A stretch of DNA of 64,000 bases from Xenoacremonium recifei (lineage: Eukaryota; Ascomycota; Sordariomycetes; Hypocreales; Nectriaceae): positions 682,001 through 746,000 of the forward strand of contig WOFQ01000001.1 in assembly GCA_012184525.1 (NCBI GenBank). Direction: 5' to 3'. Within the stretch, counting starts at the first letter, position 1, and every line of letters begins with the position of its first letter. The notes beneath the pieces are model-generated. The model searched no databases and had not been told where the DNA came from. It saw nothing but the letters and a program-made list of their open reading frames with translations. Shown here piece by piece: positions 11,922-24,291 of this stretch. A program made the translations under genes and the position numbers.

Positions 11922-12794
11922 TTTTGTTTGCGGTCATTTGCTTCTACGGTGTTCTTGTGTACTCAAAATTGGGCATATCCACGGAATGGACACGGGTTGG
12001 GTAGAGGGCACGGTAGGTCTAGTCTTGTTCTTGTCATGGTTGGTTCTGTTTGAGTCGTCTTATCGACTACAACCCCGGCGTTAGGGACGGTCTCTTGTTG
12101 GTAGTTAGTTATTTTGCATTGGATGGACGGATAGGTTTGGCATTATGTATGAATACCACACATATCAACAATGAAGAAACACAGCATCACAATCACATAA
12201 AGACACAGAAAGTATTGAACATATCTCTTGATTAGAAAGCCCTGTCCGCATAAAACCCTCCTCCGCGTCGATCGATCTGCCTGTGGGAAAAGAGAAAAAG
12301 GAGAAAGAACCCCCATCTGTCGCGGGGCCAGGGGTATAGGCCTTACAGGCAGAGCGTCGTCAGAAAAACCTACAACCGTACAACGCCTTTCCGGGTGGGA
12401 TTTCCTTAAATCAGAGCCGTGTGTGTCGCGGGGGATGACTTGCGGGTTGTGTGTGTGTGTGTGTGTGTGTGTGCGTGCAAAGTCGTCCCCTCGGCGAGCA
12501 GCAGGACACGAAAGCCAGCCACCTAAAGACCCCCTAACTTTTGTTTCCTTCCCTTCCTGAGAAGAAATAGCAAAGAAGTCTATCCGTACATAATGCACTC
12601 CCGCAAAGGCCGGGCAGTGCCAATTAGCAATGATCATGCCCGTCCGTGTCCATGTCCTTCAACGCCTCTCGAAGGCGTGGGTAGGTTGGTCCAGGGAGGG
12701 CGGATAGCCACCAAATAACAGTAAAAAGGAAAAAATGTTGAGTCCCAAGACAATTGGTCGGGGAACCTAGCTAAGCATCATGTTGTAGTTGTGC
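11922..12794. other. convergent intergenic region between the membrane protein and PABP genes
   Basis: This contains the 3' regions of two convergent genes. No coding sequence is supported. A (GT)n microsatellite lies at 12449-12473. T-rich sequence around 12110-12240 could hold 3'-end signals for either gene. Confidence 0.5.
12449..12473. repeat. GT dinucleotide microsatellite, about 12 units
   Basis: An uninterrupted GT run is read directly. It lies about 320 bases downstream of the PABP stop codon, so it falls in or near that gene's 3' region. Its length would be expected to vary between strains. Confidence 0.95.
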
Positions 12795-15124
12795 TTAAGC
12801 CTTGGTCTCCTCCTCCTTCTTGGCCTCACCCTCGCCGCCCTGAGTCTTGACGTACTCGTCGTAAACGGCAAGAGCCTCGTCGACCTTGGCCTTGAGAGCA
12901 GCGTCATCCTCAATGCTACGAAATATTAGCTTTGTGTCAATCACATATAGAAGGTTGCGGAAACTTACAGGTTGATAAGCTCGTTGTTGTCCATCTCCAG
13001 AAGCATACCGGTGATCTTGCCAGCAAGCTCGCCGTTGATGGCCTGGATCTTAGGGAAGATCATCTCACCCAGGATCTGCTTCTGCTGGGCGGGCTGGGCC
13101 GAAGCCAGCTGAGCCTGGAGCATGGCACCGGGGCTCACGCCCTCGGCACCACGGCCAGCCTGGGCGGGAGGAGCGCCACCGTTGCGGCCAGCGTTGGGAC
13201 CACCACGGCCCATGCCCTGCTGGCGGTTGTTGGGAGGGAATCCAGGCATGCCGCCCTGCATGCCAGCCATGTTGGGAGGCATACCGGGCATGCCCTGAGG
13301 AGCGCCACGGCCGCCCTGAGGAGCACCACGACCGCCACCGAGGGTAGCCTGCTGGACCTGCTGCATAGCGGCCATGAACTGCGGGTTACCGCCCTGGCCG
13401 AACTGAGGAGGGTACTGGCCGGGCATGCCGTAGACGTTGGGGGGCATCTGCTGGGGGACACCACCTCGGCCGCCCTGCTGAGGGTAGCCGGGGAACTGTC
13501 CGGGGCGACCGCCCTGAACGCCGGGCATACCCATGCCGGGCTGAGGGAAGGGCATGCCACGGCCGCCCTGGGGGATGAAGCCGGGCTGCTGGCCAGGTTG
13601 GTAGAAGACAGGGGGCTGCATGTACTGCTGGGGGAGGCCAGCGGCGGCGGCGGCCTGCTGCATGCGGAGCTGGTTGCGAGCCTGGATGCTAGCCTCAAGC
13701 TGGCTCTTGCGGACGTCCTTGCGCTGGGCGAGGGCGACATACAGCGGCTTGTTGTTAATCATGCGCTGGTTCATCTCGGCCACAGCCCGGGTAGCGTCCT
13801 CGGGGTTGCTGAAGCAGACGAAACCAAAGCCCTTGCTCTTACCGAGCTTCTTGTCAGACTTCTTCTCGGTCTTCTTCTCGGCAGTCTCTTCCTCGCCCTC
13901 CTTGGTCTCCTCCTTCTTGTTCTCCTTGTCCTTCTCTTCAGAGGACTCGGAAGCGTCCTTGTCCTTGGTCTCCTCGTCAGACTCAACCAGGGAGTCGCGC
14001 ATCACCTTGGCAGAGGTGATAGGGCCAAACTCGGAGAACATCTGACGGAGCTTATCGTCGTCAACGTCATCATCCAGGTTCTTGATGTACAAGTTGACAC
14101 CCTGGTACTTGTTGGCCTTCTCCATGCGAGCAGCCTCATAGGACTTTCGGAGCTCCTCCTCGCGCTCGTGCTTCTTCTGAGCACGGCCAACGTAGAGGTC
14201 CTGGCCCTTGAAGTCCTTGCCGTTGAGATCGTTGACGGCCTGAGCGGCGGCTTCGTGGGTCGTGAAGTTGACGAAACCGAAACCACGGCTCTTGCCCTCC
14301 TGGTCGCGAGCAAGGGAAGAGGAAGTGACATCACCAAACTTGGTGAAAAGCTCATGGAACTCGTCATCGGTGACCTCACTCTGGATGTTCTTGACGTAGA
14401 CGTTGGTGAAGTTGGCCTTCATCTCCTCAAATTTGCTCTGGCGGTCCTTCTTGGGGATGTGGTAGCCGACGTAGACCTTCTTCTCGTTCAAAAGCATGCC
14501 GTTGACGTGCTTGATGGCCTGCGCAGCAGCCTCGTCGGTCTCGTAGTGGACAAAACCATAGCCCTTGGAGTTGCCGTTCTCGTCCTGAGCGACCTTGCAG
14601 CTAAGGATGTTGCCAAAGGCAGCAAAGGTGTCGTGAAGAGCCTTGTTGTCAATGGCGACATCCAGGTTCTTGATGAAGACGTTGCCCTGGCCAGTCTTGC
14701 GCAGAGCAGGGTCTCGCTGAGACCACATGATGCGGCAGGGGCGGCCCTTGATCAGAGTGTAGTTGAGCTCCTCGAGAGCCTTCTCGCCGTCGTTGGTCGA
14801 GTTGTAGTTGACGTAGGCATAGCCGAGGGAGCGGCGGGTGACGGCGTCACGGCAGACACGGATAGAGGCAACGGCACCGATCTGGGAGAAGAGCTCGAAG
14901 AGCATGGCCTCGGTGACGGAGGGGTCGAGCTCGCCGACGTAGAGGGAAGCCGAGTTCTGGGGGTGAGGGGCAGCAGAGCTGGGAGTAGGGGCAGCATCGT
15001 CGGCAGCGCCGCTGACGGAAGTGTCAATGGCAGGGGCCTTGGCATCGCCACTGCCGTTGAGGGAGGCATTGCTCAGGTCGTTGGCGAGCTGATCAACAGC
15101 GCCGGAAGGAGCGTTGGTGGCCAT
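12795..15124 (-). CDS. PAB1: poly(A)-binding protein, cytoplasmic
   Basis: This protein binds mRNA poly(A) tails and links them to translation initiation and deadenylation control. Two exons on the minus strand, 15124-12969 and 12915-12795, give 758 aa; the 53-bp intron sits inside the C-terminal MLLE (PABC) domain. Four RRMs are visible: RNP2 blocks LYVGEL (61), VFIKNL (149), VYVKNI (242) and LYIKNL (345), with RNP1 blocks SLGYAYV, SKGYGFV, SRGFGFV and SKGFGFV. RRM4 carries an acidic/Lys-rich insertion at about residues 378-427. Residues 490-665 are a Gly/Gln/Pro/Met-rich linker. The MLLE domain has the hallmark KITGMLLEMDNNEL and ends with LIEDDAALKAKVDEALAVYDEY. The gene is divergent from the HECT ligase gene. 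An oligo(A) cluster in its leader is listed separately. Confidence 0.97.
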
Positions 15125-16805
15125 GATATCGTCCGGGGGGTGAGATGGAGATTATCGGTGAAGACTGTGGAAGCAATATGGCGTCAGTCAAGGGGCACGC
15201 GCGGGAGCGGATGGTGCCAGGGAGGATGGCTGGTGAGGAGACTAGGCTGCTTCGTCTTTGTGTCCAAGGCGGCAAACGGTGATGGCGGTGGAGGAGGGAA
15301 GCTGAGAAGAGGGGTGAGGCGGACGTACCGAATATAAGGACGTGGGAGACGACTCGCGCGCAGGCTGCGAAAGCGAGGCGAACAAAGAAAGCGACAGCGG
15401 ACAAAGCGAGGCGGTCGCGGGAGGGAGGGAAGACGGTCGAGTAGCGGCTCGGGCTAGGACTCGACGTAGGCGATGGATGCGAGAAGGAGAGAAGATCACT
15501 CGGCGGTGTCGCGAGAGACCTGGCGGGTGATGGAATGAGGAGTGGTGGGTGGAGAGTAGGTGAGGAGAGCGTGAGCGAGGTAGAGAGATATGGGGGGATT
15601 TTTTGGGGGATTTTCAAGTTTTTTTGGTGATTTTTCTTGGTTGTCAAAGAAGTGAGCAGAAGCAGAGAGCACTAGTACGAAGACCGTACCTCTGAACTGG
15701 CTCGCCTTTTGTGAGGTTGGGGGGATGGTTTGGGATAAGGGTTTGGATTGTGGTTGAGGAGGAGAAAAATCAAATTTCAGGCGAGATGGATTATTTTTTT
15801 TCTTCAGGCAAAACCTAGTCCATGCAGTGGAGGGTGGAGTGGCAGTGGCACCTCACTGAGGGAAGGAACCTTCAGTGCCCGCTGCAGTGGCCTGGCCTGT
15901 GCTGGGCTGGCTGTCAATCACAGGCGGGGCCCTGCCGAAGCAGCGAGAATCACTGCCGCTAGGGAAAACGGCCAACGAGGGGTAGCTTGGCGAGGTACTG
16001 TTCTGCTGGGGCTGTTAGGGCAGGGACCGTTTGCTCGCTGCAGCCTAGCAGTCCGCAGTGCACCACTTAGTGTGGTTTTGTTAGGGCATCGGGGCACGCG
16101 CTCCTCGGTCGCCATCAGCGCCGCAGTCTCTGTACCTTGGCTCCCATCACACCTCACATGGAAGGCTACAGCTTCCCGCATCACACAACAAACGAAGGAA
16201 GGCAGGCCCTAACGGAAGCACAGAATTGAGATTTGACGGCAGGTCCAAAATGCGACCTTCAATTCATTACACAGGCCGTTCAATGGCTGCGGCTAGTACA
16301 GTCAAACGGCAACGCCCTGAACGGCGTGCGACGCTCTCACGCCTCCCGCCATCGTATTCGTACCAGGTCGTGCAGACCGCAAGAAAGACAAGACATGCAT
16401 GGGTTGAGGCTCCCACAGTGCTCTTGTCTAGTGTTTTGTCTGAATTAGCACTGTAATGTCGTTCTCTTATCGATAAGGCCCGTCCCAGTCAGTGACCTCA
16501 CTGGACCTGCAAGAACGGTCGAGACAGCCAATCTGATATCCATCCCCACCAGGCTCCGAAGCCGACGTCGCCTCGACGAATCGCAGCCATCGCCGCCATC
16601 GCTGACTGATGAGATCTCCCATGAAGCCCTGAAGCTTCTAGAACGAGCAGAACCCAGGCTTCCCTTCCTCGTCTCTTCATCCCAGCGCCGACAGTCCATC
16701 CCATCTTCGCGGCTGGTTCGTGAGCCATGCGTTGTCCCTGATTGCGAATCACACACGCCGATCCTCCCCCCTCGCCGCCCTCCGCCGTCCCGATCACGAT
16801 TCATC
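15125..16805. other. divergent promoter region between PABP and the HECT ligase
   Basis: 1.7 kb shared by two divergent genes. On the minus strand 15150-15560 is pyrimidine-rich and is the likely PABP leader. An oligo(A) cluster in the minus-strand sense lies at 15599-15635. On the plus strand 16540-16800 is the likely leader of the HECT ligase. CAGTGG-like words recur around 15815-15890. No gene is supported. Confidence 0.55.
15599..15635 (-). promoter_or_regulatory. oligo(A) cluster in the presumed PABP 5' leader (candidate autoregulatory site)
   Basis: Read on the minus strand, four A-runs follow one another: A5 (15635-15631), A7 (15625-15619), A4 (15614-15611) and A6 (15604-15599), separated by short C-rich or mixed spacers. 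They lie about 475-510 bases upstream of the PABP start codon. PABP mRNAs of animals and of budding yeast carry A-rich 5' leader tracts, and in animals these mediate translational self-repression by PABP. Whether this tract is transcribed and used here is inference. Confidence 0.45.
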
Positions 16806-19800
16806 ATGTTCTCGACATTCACGGGCAACTCGAGGCGTCCTCGGAACGTCAACCTCAGCGGGCAGGGCGGCAACCCGTTTGCAAATACGTCCTGGAGTCC
16901 GTCGGTGGTCTCCAACGCCACCAAGACCGTTTCAAACGCCCAGGCCGATCGAGAGAAGCGTCAGGCCGACCGACGACGTCTCCGAGCTGCCAGCAGGATA
17001 CAGCGCACATGGAGAGGCCATCGAGCGAGGCGAATGCTGCGGCAGTCGCGACGGGCCGAGTTCGATCAGCTGTACAGTCCAGAGAATGCGCCAGGCTCTG
17101 GAAGTCTTCCCAGACAGAGTCTCCCTCTGGCTTTGACTCTCCTGGTTTCCTTCTTTGCGGTCCAGCGGAACGACGATGTACAACGGCTGCTCCGCTTCTC
17201 GCGTGACGCCCTGGCAATCGACTTGTCAGACTTGGCGCCGCCGGGCATCCCCTCGTCTCGCGTCGAACGGTTAATGCACATGCTTGTCGAGGCACTGGAC
17301 AGGGTCGTCTCATCAGGGTGCGTCACAATGACAGCTAGATCTAAACACACAACTGCCGTGAAACGCCAACTTACTAGATGTTATAGGGAGCCGTCGCCTG
17401 ATCTACAGGTTTTGCTACAACTCTCATGGCGCATAGTATCAGAGACCCCCCGAGCCGTCCTGCCTTCGATCGAGACGTATTACACTGCGCTGGCCAAGCT
17501 CTGTCAAGTCTCAAGCTTACCGGGTGCCCTGCTAGAGCTTGTCACTAAAGCGGTGTCGACTCCATTAGCACTTACTTCAGGAGATGGTATGTTATGCAAA
17601 CTACCTTGCCCAAATGGATGAAATATAGCTGACAGTGTTCGGAAATTCTAGCTGCCCATTTCTACAGGGCATTTGCGTTTTCATTCTTGACCACCCCAAA
17701 ACTCCTCATATGGGAATCTAACATTGCGTTGTTCTCTCGATCACTGTCGCCAGAGCTTCTCGTGGCAGCAGTGATAGACACTTCAGCCACAGCATCCGCC
17801 TTGTCCGTGTCGACAGATGGGCGTTTTTGGCTGCTCGCCCACCTTATTCACATGCGACGTGTCCTAACCGATCCCGCCCACGAAGCCATCTTCTTGGAAG
17901 CCTTGTACACGCATTTGTCCACCCTGTCCTCCGAGATCAGCCTCTATCTCGGCACCAAGTCATCCGGCTCCCTCAGCTCGAACAGCACGATCGATGAATC
18001 GCAATCACCTCCCATAGAACCTTACATCATCGACCAGCTCACATCGCTAGTAGAAAACGACGGCATATCCAAAGTCCTGCGGGACTTCACAACGAGTCAC
18101 ATATCCACAAGTCAACAATCTAATCGTACCAGTCTTTTGGCTGGCTACATATTAACTTTGCTACGGTGTTTCCCCTCATACGGCGACGATATCAGAATGC
18201 GGCTCTTCCTGGAGGATATTCAAACTCCTTCGGGGCCTGTCCCTACTGTTAAGTATTTGTGGCAGCAAATGAGACAGACTAGTATCTTTTCAAGGATCAC
18301 GAATAATTCGGGAGACACGTTCGATATTCTGCGCAGATACCTCCGCGGGTCCTCAAACACCAACAATAGTGGCTCAGAGGAGCGGGAATGGCGCATAATC
18401 CTGCTCTTCCTCGAGCTCTACATCTTCATCCTCCGGCTAAGCGACGATGAGGATTTCTTCAGCGGAATTGAGCCACAAACTCTGTTAATAACAAATTCGA
18501 CCACCTCCCGCATTCGAGCTTGCGGTCTATCATTAGGCGACGTTACAGCTTTGACCACTTTTTTGAAAGTCGCTGCTTTCTGTCTCTACACGAAGGCTCA
18601 CCAGCTCTCCAACTCTCCCGAGGCAATCGATGAAGCAGCAAAGTCCCGAATGGATGCATATTTGGGTGCAGGTCCATCAGGAAAGCAGAGTTCAGATGAT
18701 CTCAGGCCGCGATCCTATGTCACGACACGGTTGGATCTGCTTAGCCTCAGGGGTATGCTAACAACAGCTATGAAGATGCTGTATGAACGGGACTCGAGGA
18801 AGCAGTTCCTGCCAAATAATCACTGGCTCATGGACAATCCCGTTGACTACAAGGAGTTCACGCTTGCCGTCATTGCCGAGGAAGAACGACAGATGCAGGA
18901 AAACTCAGAGGACAGCGATGACGACGAAGAAGAGGACGAGGTGGCAGGCTATGACGATACGCCTGGATTCTACTCGACATTAGCTGGGCAAAGGTTATCT
19001 CGTCATGCGAGAATGGAAAAACTCAGGGCTAAGCAAAAGCGGGCTCTGAAAGAGAAGCGTCAAGCTGAGCTGGCCCCCAAGCTGGAGGTGCTGAAGCACA
19101 TGCCCTTTACCCTTCCATTTGAACTCAGAGCCCTTATCTTCTCATCATTTGTGGGAGCAGATCGAGCCAGCAGGGAGACAGGCCACCGCTGGATGCAACC
19201 CGGCGCCCGACATCACGCGCAGATCCGGCGAGACCATCTTTTCGAAGACGCCTATAAGGCCTTCTACTCACTCGGAGACGCATTCAAGGACGGCATACAA
19301 ATCACATTTGTAGACAAGTTTGGAGCCCCCGAAGCTGGAATCGACGGAGGAGGTGTCACAAAGGAGTTTCTCACCAGTGTCACGCGAGAGGCCTTTGGGG
19401 ACGAGAGTGAGGGCGGTATGTTCGTGGCGACGGACAAGCAGCTTCTCTATCCAAGTCCCAGCACTGTCGACACACTGCGCGAGTCCCTGCGGGTGGGCGG
19501 CGTCCAGGAGACGGACGGTGAGTGGAAGAGCCACATGTCCAGCTTGTTGCAACGGTATGAGTTTCTGGGCCGCATCATTGGCAAATGCATGTACGAGGGC
19601 GTCCTTGTAGATCTCGCGTTTGCAGGTTTCTTCCTGCTCAAGTGGGCATCAGCGGGTGCCAACGACGAGAAGACGTACAAGGGCAGCATCAACGACTTGC
19701 GGGACATGGACGAGGAGCTTTACAACGGCATGATGCGACTGAAGAATTATCCGGGCGACATCTCGGAGCTGGGCATCGACTTCACTATTAACGACCAGGT

Positions 19801-20404
19801 CTCGCAGCCCGGAGAGCCCCTGAGGACAGTCACGCGCAAGCTGATCCCCAACGGCGACCAGGTCTACGTGACCAACGACAACCGTCTGCTCTACATCTCA
19901 TACGTGGCGCGACACCGCCTCGTGGTCCAGCCCGCCATGCAAACAGCAGCCTTCCTCCGCGGCCTCCGCTCCATCATCCGGCCCTCCTGGCTCTCCATGT
20001 TCAACCAGCTCGAGCTCCAGCGCCTCGTCGGCGGCGACCACTCGCCCATCGACGTCGAAGACCTGCGGCGCAACACGGTCTACAGCGGGCTGTACGAGAT
20101 CGGCGACGACGGCCTAGAGCATCCGACCATCCAGCTGTTCTGGCGCGTCATGCACGGCTTCACCGACGCCCAGCGCCGCGACGTGGTCAAGTATGTGTCG
20201 TCGACGCCCCGCGCGCCGCTGCTGGGCTTCGCGCAGCTCAAGCCGAAGTTCAGTATCCGCGATGGCGGCACCGATGAGAACAGGCTGCCGAGTACGAGCA
20301 CTTGCGTGAACTTGCTGAAGCTGCCGCGGTATACTACGGAGGAGACGCTAAGGGAGAAGCTGCTGTATGCGGTGACATCGGGGGCGGGCTTTGATCTGAG
20401 CTGA
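16806..20404 (+). CDS. HUL5: HECT-type E3 ubiquitin ligase, HUL5/UBE3C family
   Basis: HUL5/UBE3C extends ubiquitin chains on substrates at the proteasome and acts in quality control of misfolded proteins. Proposed exons are 16806-17317, 17387-17586 and 17652-20404, giving 1154 aa. The second intron (65 bp, GTATGT donor) is needed to keep frame. The first (69 bp, GTGCGT donor, TTATAG acceptor) is in frame and free of stops, so it could be retained. An IQ motif at residues 61-82 (AASRIQRTWRGHRARRMLRQSR) is characteristic of UBE3B/UBE3C/HUL5. A Glu/Asp patch and a basic helix precede the HECT domain, which fills roughly the last 370 residues. It includes EAGIDGGGVTKEF, LGRIIGKCMYEG and the catalytic Cys1122 in STSTCVNLLKLP. 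The length is slightly above yeast HUL5 (about 910 aa) and close to human UBE3C. Confidence 0.93.
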
Positions 20405-20733
20405 GCTGAGCTGTCTTGTTGGTTATTTCGCCATGGGGGAAATGAGAGTGTGTTTGCTATGTCAGGAATACGGGGTGGTGGAGGGGGTGGACTATTTAGC
20501 ATTAGTAGCGACGGATAGGAGTTTCAGGCTGTGCTGTATTTGTGTTTGATAGCTGGCTTCAGTATATCTGGGTATCGTTCATTACAACAAATGTTACAGG
20601 CAGTACAACAAAATTCTCTTTTTGCACTAAAATCAATGCGCGGTGGTGGTATCTTAAAATCCAGGACTCCCCTCGAACAAATAAATACACACGAACATCC
20701 AAGCAAGGTCAGCAGTACTCCCACAACCCTTCC
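20405..20733. other. convergent intergenic gap
   Basis: 329 bases separate the stop codons of the HECT ligase and the GH125 gene. It must contain both 3' ends; I see no gene. Confidence 0.6.
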
Positions 20734-22355
20734 TTATATGCTCATCACACCCAAATCATCCTGATAACTCCGCGCCAACACACCCGGCATCCTCTCCGCC
20801 AGCTCCAGCACCAACTGCCCAAACAACCCGTTCGCCCACGCAAACCACGAGCGCGTCCAATGATGCGCATCATGACTATCCACACTCTCATGTATAAGCC
20901 CCAGCCCGTCCGTCGAGCCTAGCAGCTGGGCAATGCCACCCACAATCTCGTCCTCGTCGGTGCTCGTCAGCAGCTGCACGATCAGGCCCATCGGCCACGC
21001 CATGCCCGGACCGAGGTGCGGGCCGCCGGTGGCATTGAGGACGGATCCCCGCGCGTAGTAGGGGTTGGATGGCGAGAGGGCGAAGGCACGTGTGTTGAGG
21101 TAGAGGTAGGGAGAGGTGGGCATGTAGCCCATCAGGGGCATGCCGAGGAGGGAGGGCAGGTTGGCGTCGTCCTGCGAGTTCTCAGTATACACCTCGTCCA
21201 AGGGTCATTAAGGAAGAAGGGGCTTACCATGAGGTTATACGAGCCGAACCCGTCCACCTCGTACGCATACATATCCCCATACACCGGATGCGTCACAATG
21301 GCATGCCCATTGATCCCAATCTCGATATCCCCCGCCAGCGCCTCCATCTCGTCCGCCAGACTGCCATTCAGGGGCCGCATGATGCGCGCACACTTATTCA
21401 AATACTGCGCCAGCATCATGTTCGCCGGCACCAGGTACTGCAGCGTGCAGGCATCGTCCGACGGCCGGAAGAAGCTGCGCACCAGCCCGATGCCGCCTCG
21501 CACCGGCGCGCCCCGGCCGTGATTCGGCACGTTCTCCGTTGCGCTGTCGGCCTGGCGGCGCCATGTGTACGGCGAGGGGAGCACGCGGCCGTCGGGGCCG
21601 TATGTGCCTTGCTGCATGGCCCGCGCGACGCCCATGATGGTGTGCACGGCGGATGGCCATGCGAAGCGCCCGAAGAAGGCTGCGTCTGATGTGCCGGCGA
21701 AGTAGTCCCATGACAGCTGGAGGAACGCGGCCAGCGAGTCCAGCTCGTACTTGCACTCGAAGACAACGCGGCGGTCATACTCGGGCTTCACGGCGTCGCG
21801 CTTCTCCAGCAGCTGCAGCTCCTCCCACCGCGGCCGCAGCTTGGGGTGATTTCGGGCTTCCGGCGGCGGGTGGAAGGCGTTGCAGTAGGGTGCCGCGCGA
21901 ATGTACCGCGCCTGGAGGTTGATGGCGCCGCGGAAGAGCGCTGCAATAGCTGGCGATGAGTCCAGCAGCGCGCGGTAGGACTGTAGCTGGTTGGCACTGT
22001 CCCGCAACCACATGGCGTGGATGTCGCCCGTCGTGACAAAGGCCAGCTCCTCGTCCGGATTATGCGCCGCCCGGCCCTGCCACAGCACCGTCGTGTCAAG
22101 CGTGTTGGGCCACGCATTCTCGAATAAGCGGTACAGATCCGGATCAGCGATGGCTTCCCGCATGTCCTCCGCGATGATACCCTCGACTTCGGCTACGCTC
22201 GTCGTGCGGCATGCTTCCGGGGGCCGCTGGAACGGGAAGTTGTACCGACCTGGGGAGAAAGGCTCGTGGCGGTGGCGCGCCCATTGTTCGAAGTGCGGAC
22301 AGTTGGTAGTGGCGGCGAGGGCGGTAGAGAGGAGGAGGCTGAGGAGGGCGAGCAT
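20734..22355 (-). CDS. secreted GH125 exo-alpha-1,6-mannosidase
   Basis: GH125 enzymes remove alpha-1,6-linked mannose from mannans and N-glycans by inversion. Two exons, 22355-21228 and 21171-20734, give 521 aa. The 56-bp phase-0 intron was placed so that the conserved string ...SYNLM-DDANLPSLL reads continuously. Residues 1-14 (MLALLSLLLSTALA) are a signal peptide, so secretion or the Golgi/cell wall is likely. Family blocks include TGDIHAMWLRDSANQLQSY, FECKYELDSLAAFLQLSW, YAYEVDGFG, GGPHLGPGMAWPMGLIVQLL and the C-terminal ESVDSHDAHHWTRSWFAWANGLFGQL. The length fits fungal GH125 proteins. A possible role in cell-wall or host/plant mannan trimming is inference. Confidence 0.93.
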
Positions 22356-24291
22356 GGCGGCGGCGTCGAGGCCTGCTTTGGCTCCCGGATGGAAGTGATC
22401 CTGAGGGATGGCCTGGCGATCAATTGAGGCGAGACGGTCCCCGAACAGTTGACAGGGTCCCTGGCGGATGATCCCGAAGTCGCTGGCATCGATTGGCCCC
22501 TGGCTTAGCTCCTCGGGGTTAGTCTCCTCCAGCCCTCAGCCCTATGTGAAGTAAAAGAGTCCATGAGGGGGTGTCGTCAGGCAGGCATATGGCGCCTCAG
22601 CAAGGGGACAAGTATGGCGGACATTTGCTCGGCAAAGATGCGGCAACTGTCTGGCAATTTATGCCTTGTAGTGTTTTTCAAGACATTCTTGATGATTGTT
22701 GGGAGTTGGAGATCGGTAGTGGAACCATTGAATAAGGTTATTTTGAGCTCGCTCCTCTAGGGTAACTGGTTGTAATTCCTCTGAAGGTCACTGTGCACGT
22801 TAAGGCGACCCTGTAAATAAGGATAGAGGGTAGGAGAATATAGGATTGACATCTAAGAGATATGATTTGTTGGTATTGGTGATCATGGGCATGTACGCTA
22901 ATCTGGGTCTTACGCAAACTTCCAGGGGCAGACTTCCACCTAGCCAGCTCATATTCAAGTGAAATAGCCCAATGCAAAGGGACCATCGTTACAGGCAGTA
23001 ACTCATTCAAATATCCAATGCGTATATCAACACCGACTAGTGTGGTATCATCTCGGGAGCCCATGTATAATCTCATTACCCCAGGCACGTGGACTCCATG
23101 CTTCTCTCCACAGCATCCGGACCTGGAGTCCGACAGCCCCGAAAATCCGAAGACTCGTTTCAACGCCGGAACTGCGACCCCGGATCTTCCAGCTGGAGTT
23201 CCGTGCCGTAGAATTACGGATGGAGCCGTTCAGACTCGACTACTCTGTAGCTTTCCCTTCCGATAGTCGGGCTCGTTTACCCAAAGAGCTGGGTAGACGG
23301 CGAAGTGGTAACTTTTGCCGAACAGGCCCATTCTTGGAGAATAGTCATGGCATCGTGCGTTTCTAAAGTTTAGATTCACAAGCCTCTCAGGTCCAATTGA
23401 GCCGAAAGGGGCAAGAGACGCTCTATGACATAGATTTTGGATGGGTGGACAACGAATAGTGTGCACTTGGCAACTCAGCGCATGTCCAAGTATACAGATG
23501 TTCTGCCTCGGTTGAAGCCCCGCGACCATCGGCCCGAGCTAACTTGTCGGATAAACGTCGGGCCTTTCACATGCTGGCGAGCAGAACCAGGAAGCCGAAG
23601 CAAGCCTCCAATAACCAAGCCTAAAAGCTGACGGGGACCAGCCGAGTAGGCCGAGTCTGGCCATCGGCCAACATCCCTCCCATACCGAGCGCTCGGGACG
23701 CACTCACTCACACACTGACCACTGACGTCGACGCAGCAGATCATTGAAGACGCTGTATTTTGTGACAGCATCGATGACTTGATTCTTTTCGAACCAAGAC
23801 TCTCACCGTCTGATAGCCGTTGACAACGTGGCCAGCACCTGCCTGGTCCTCCACGCACCAACCTCGTGATAGTCTCGTGACCGTCCGTCCGTCTGTCTCT
23901 GTCCGGCTTCGCACGGCTATGAAATCCCGAACCGACCGGGGCTGCCGCTGCCTTTCGCCGCGACCCCTCTAAAGACAGACTCCAAGCCTGTCCAGGCCAA
24001 TTGTCGGCCAGATAATTGTCAACCCGCACGCTCAACCCCCCCCGCAGACCCCACGGAAGCTCTCCAGTCACTAAAAGGGTTCGGTTCGGCGTCGAATTCC
24101 CTTGGTTACTGGACGGTAAAAAATAGAAGGAAGCCACCACCACCACCAGCGCCGACCGCAAGCGTACCTACCTTGCATGTCGATAGCCTCTGACCTCTGA
24201 CCTCACCTCCTCCCTCCCTCCCTTTCTCCTCTCATACCCTCAATTATCCTCCCCGCTAATTCTTGCCATCGAATTGGCCATAATCCGCAGC
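22356..24291. other. divergent intergenic region, GH125 and ETF-QO promoters
   Basis: 1.9 kb with no supported gene. Bases 22780-23060 are AT-richer. A 228-codon frame on the minus strand (23475-24161) lacks an ATG and family resemblance and was rejected. Pyrimidine-rich sequence at 24200-24250 is the likely ETF-QO leader. Confidence 0.5.

Noticed and set aside
12932..15337. 801-codon open frame on the + strand opposite the PABP gene
   Set aside because: It mirrors the PABP codons: strong codon bias with few Leu TTA/CTA and Ser TCA codons removes stops from the opposite strand. The translation is Leu/Gly/Val/Asp-rich without family resemblance and the PABP frame is certain.
23475..24161. 228-codon minus-strand frame with a hydrophobic N-terminus resembling a signal peptide
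   Set aside because: It starts from TTG, not ATG; the hydrophobic start comes from a CCA/CAC trinucleotide run; no splice structure or family match follows.
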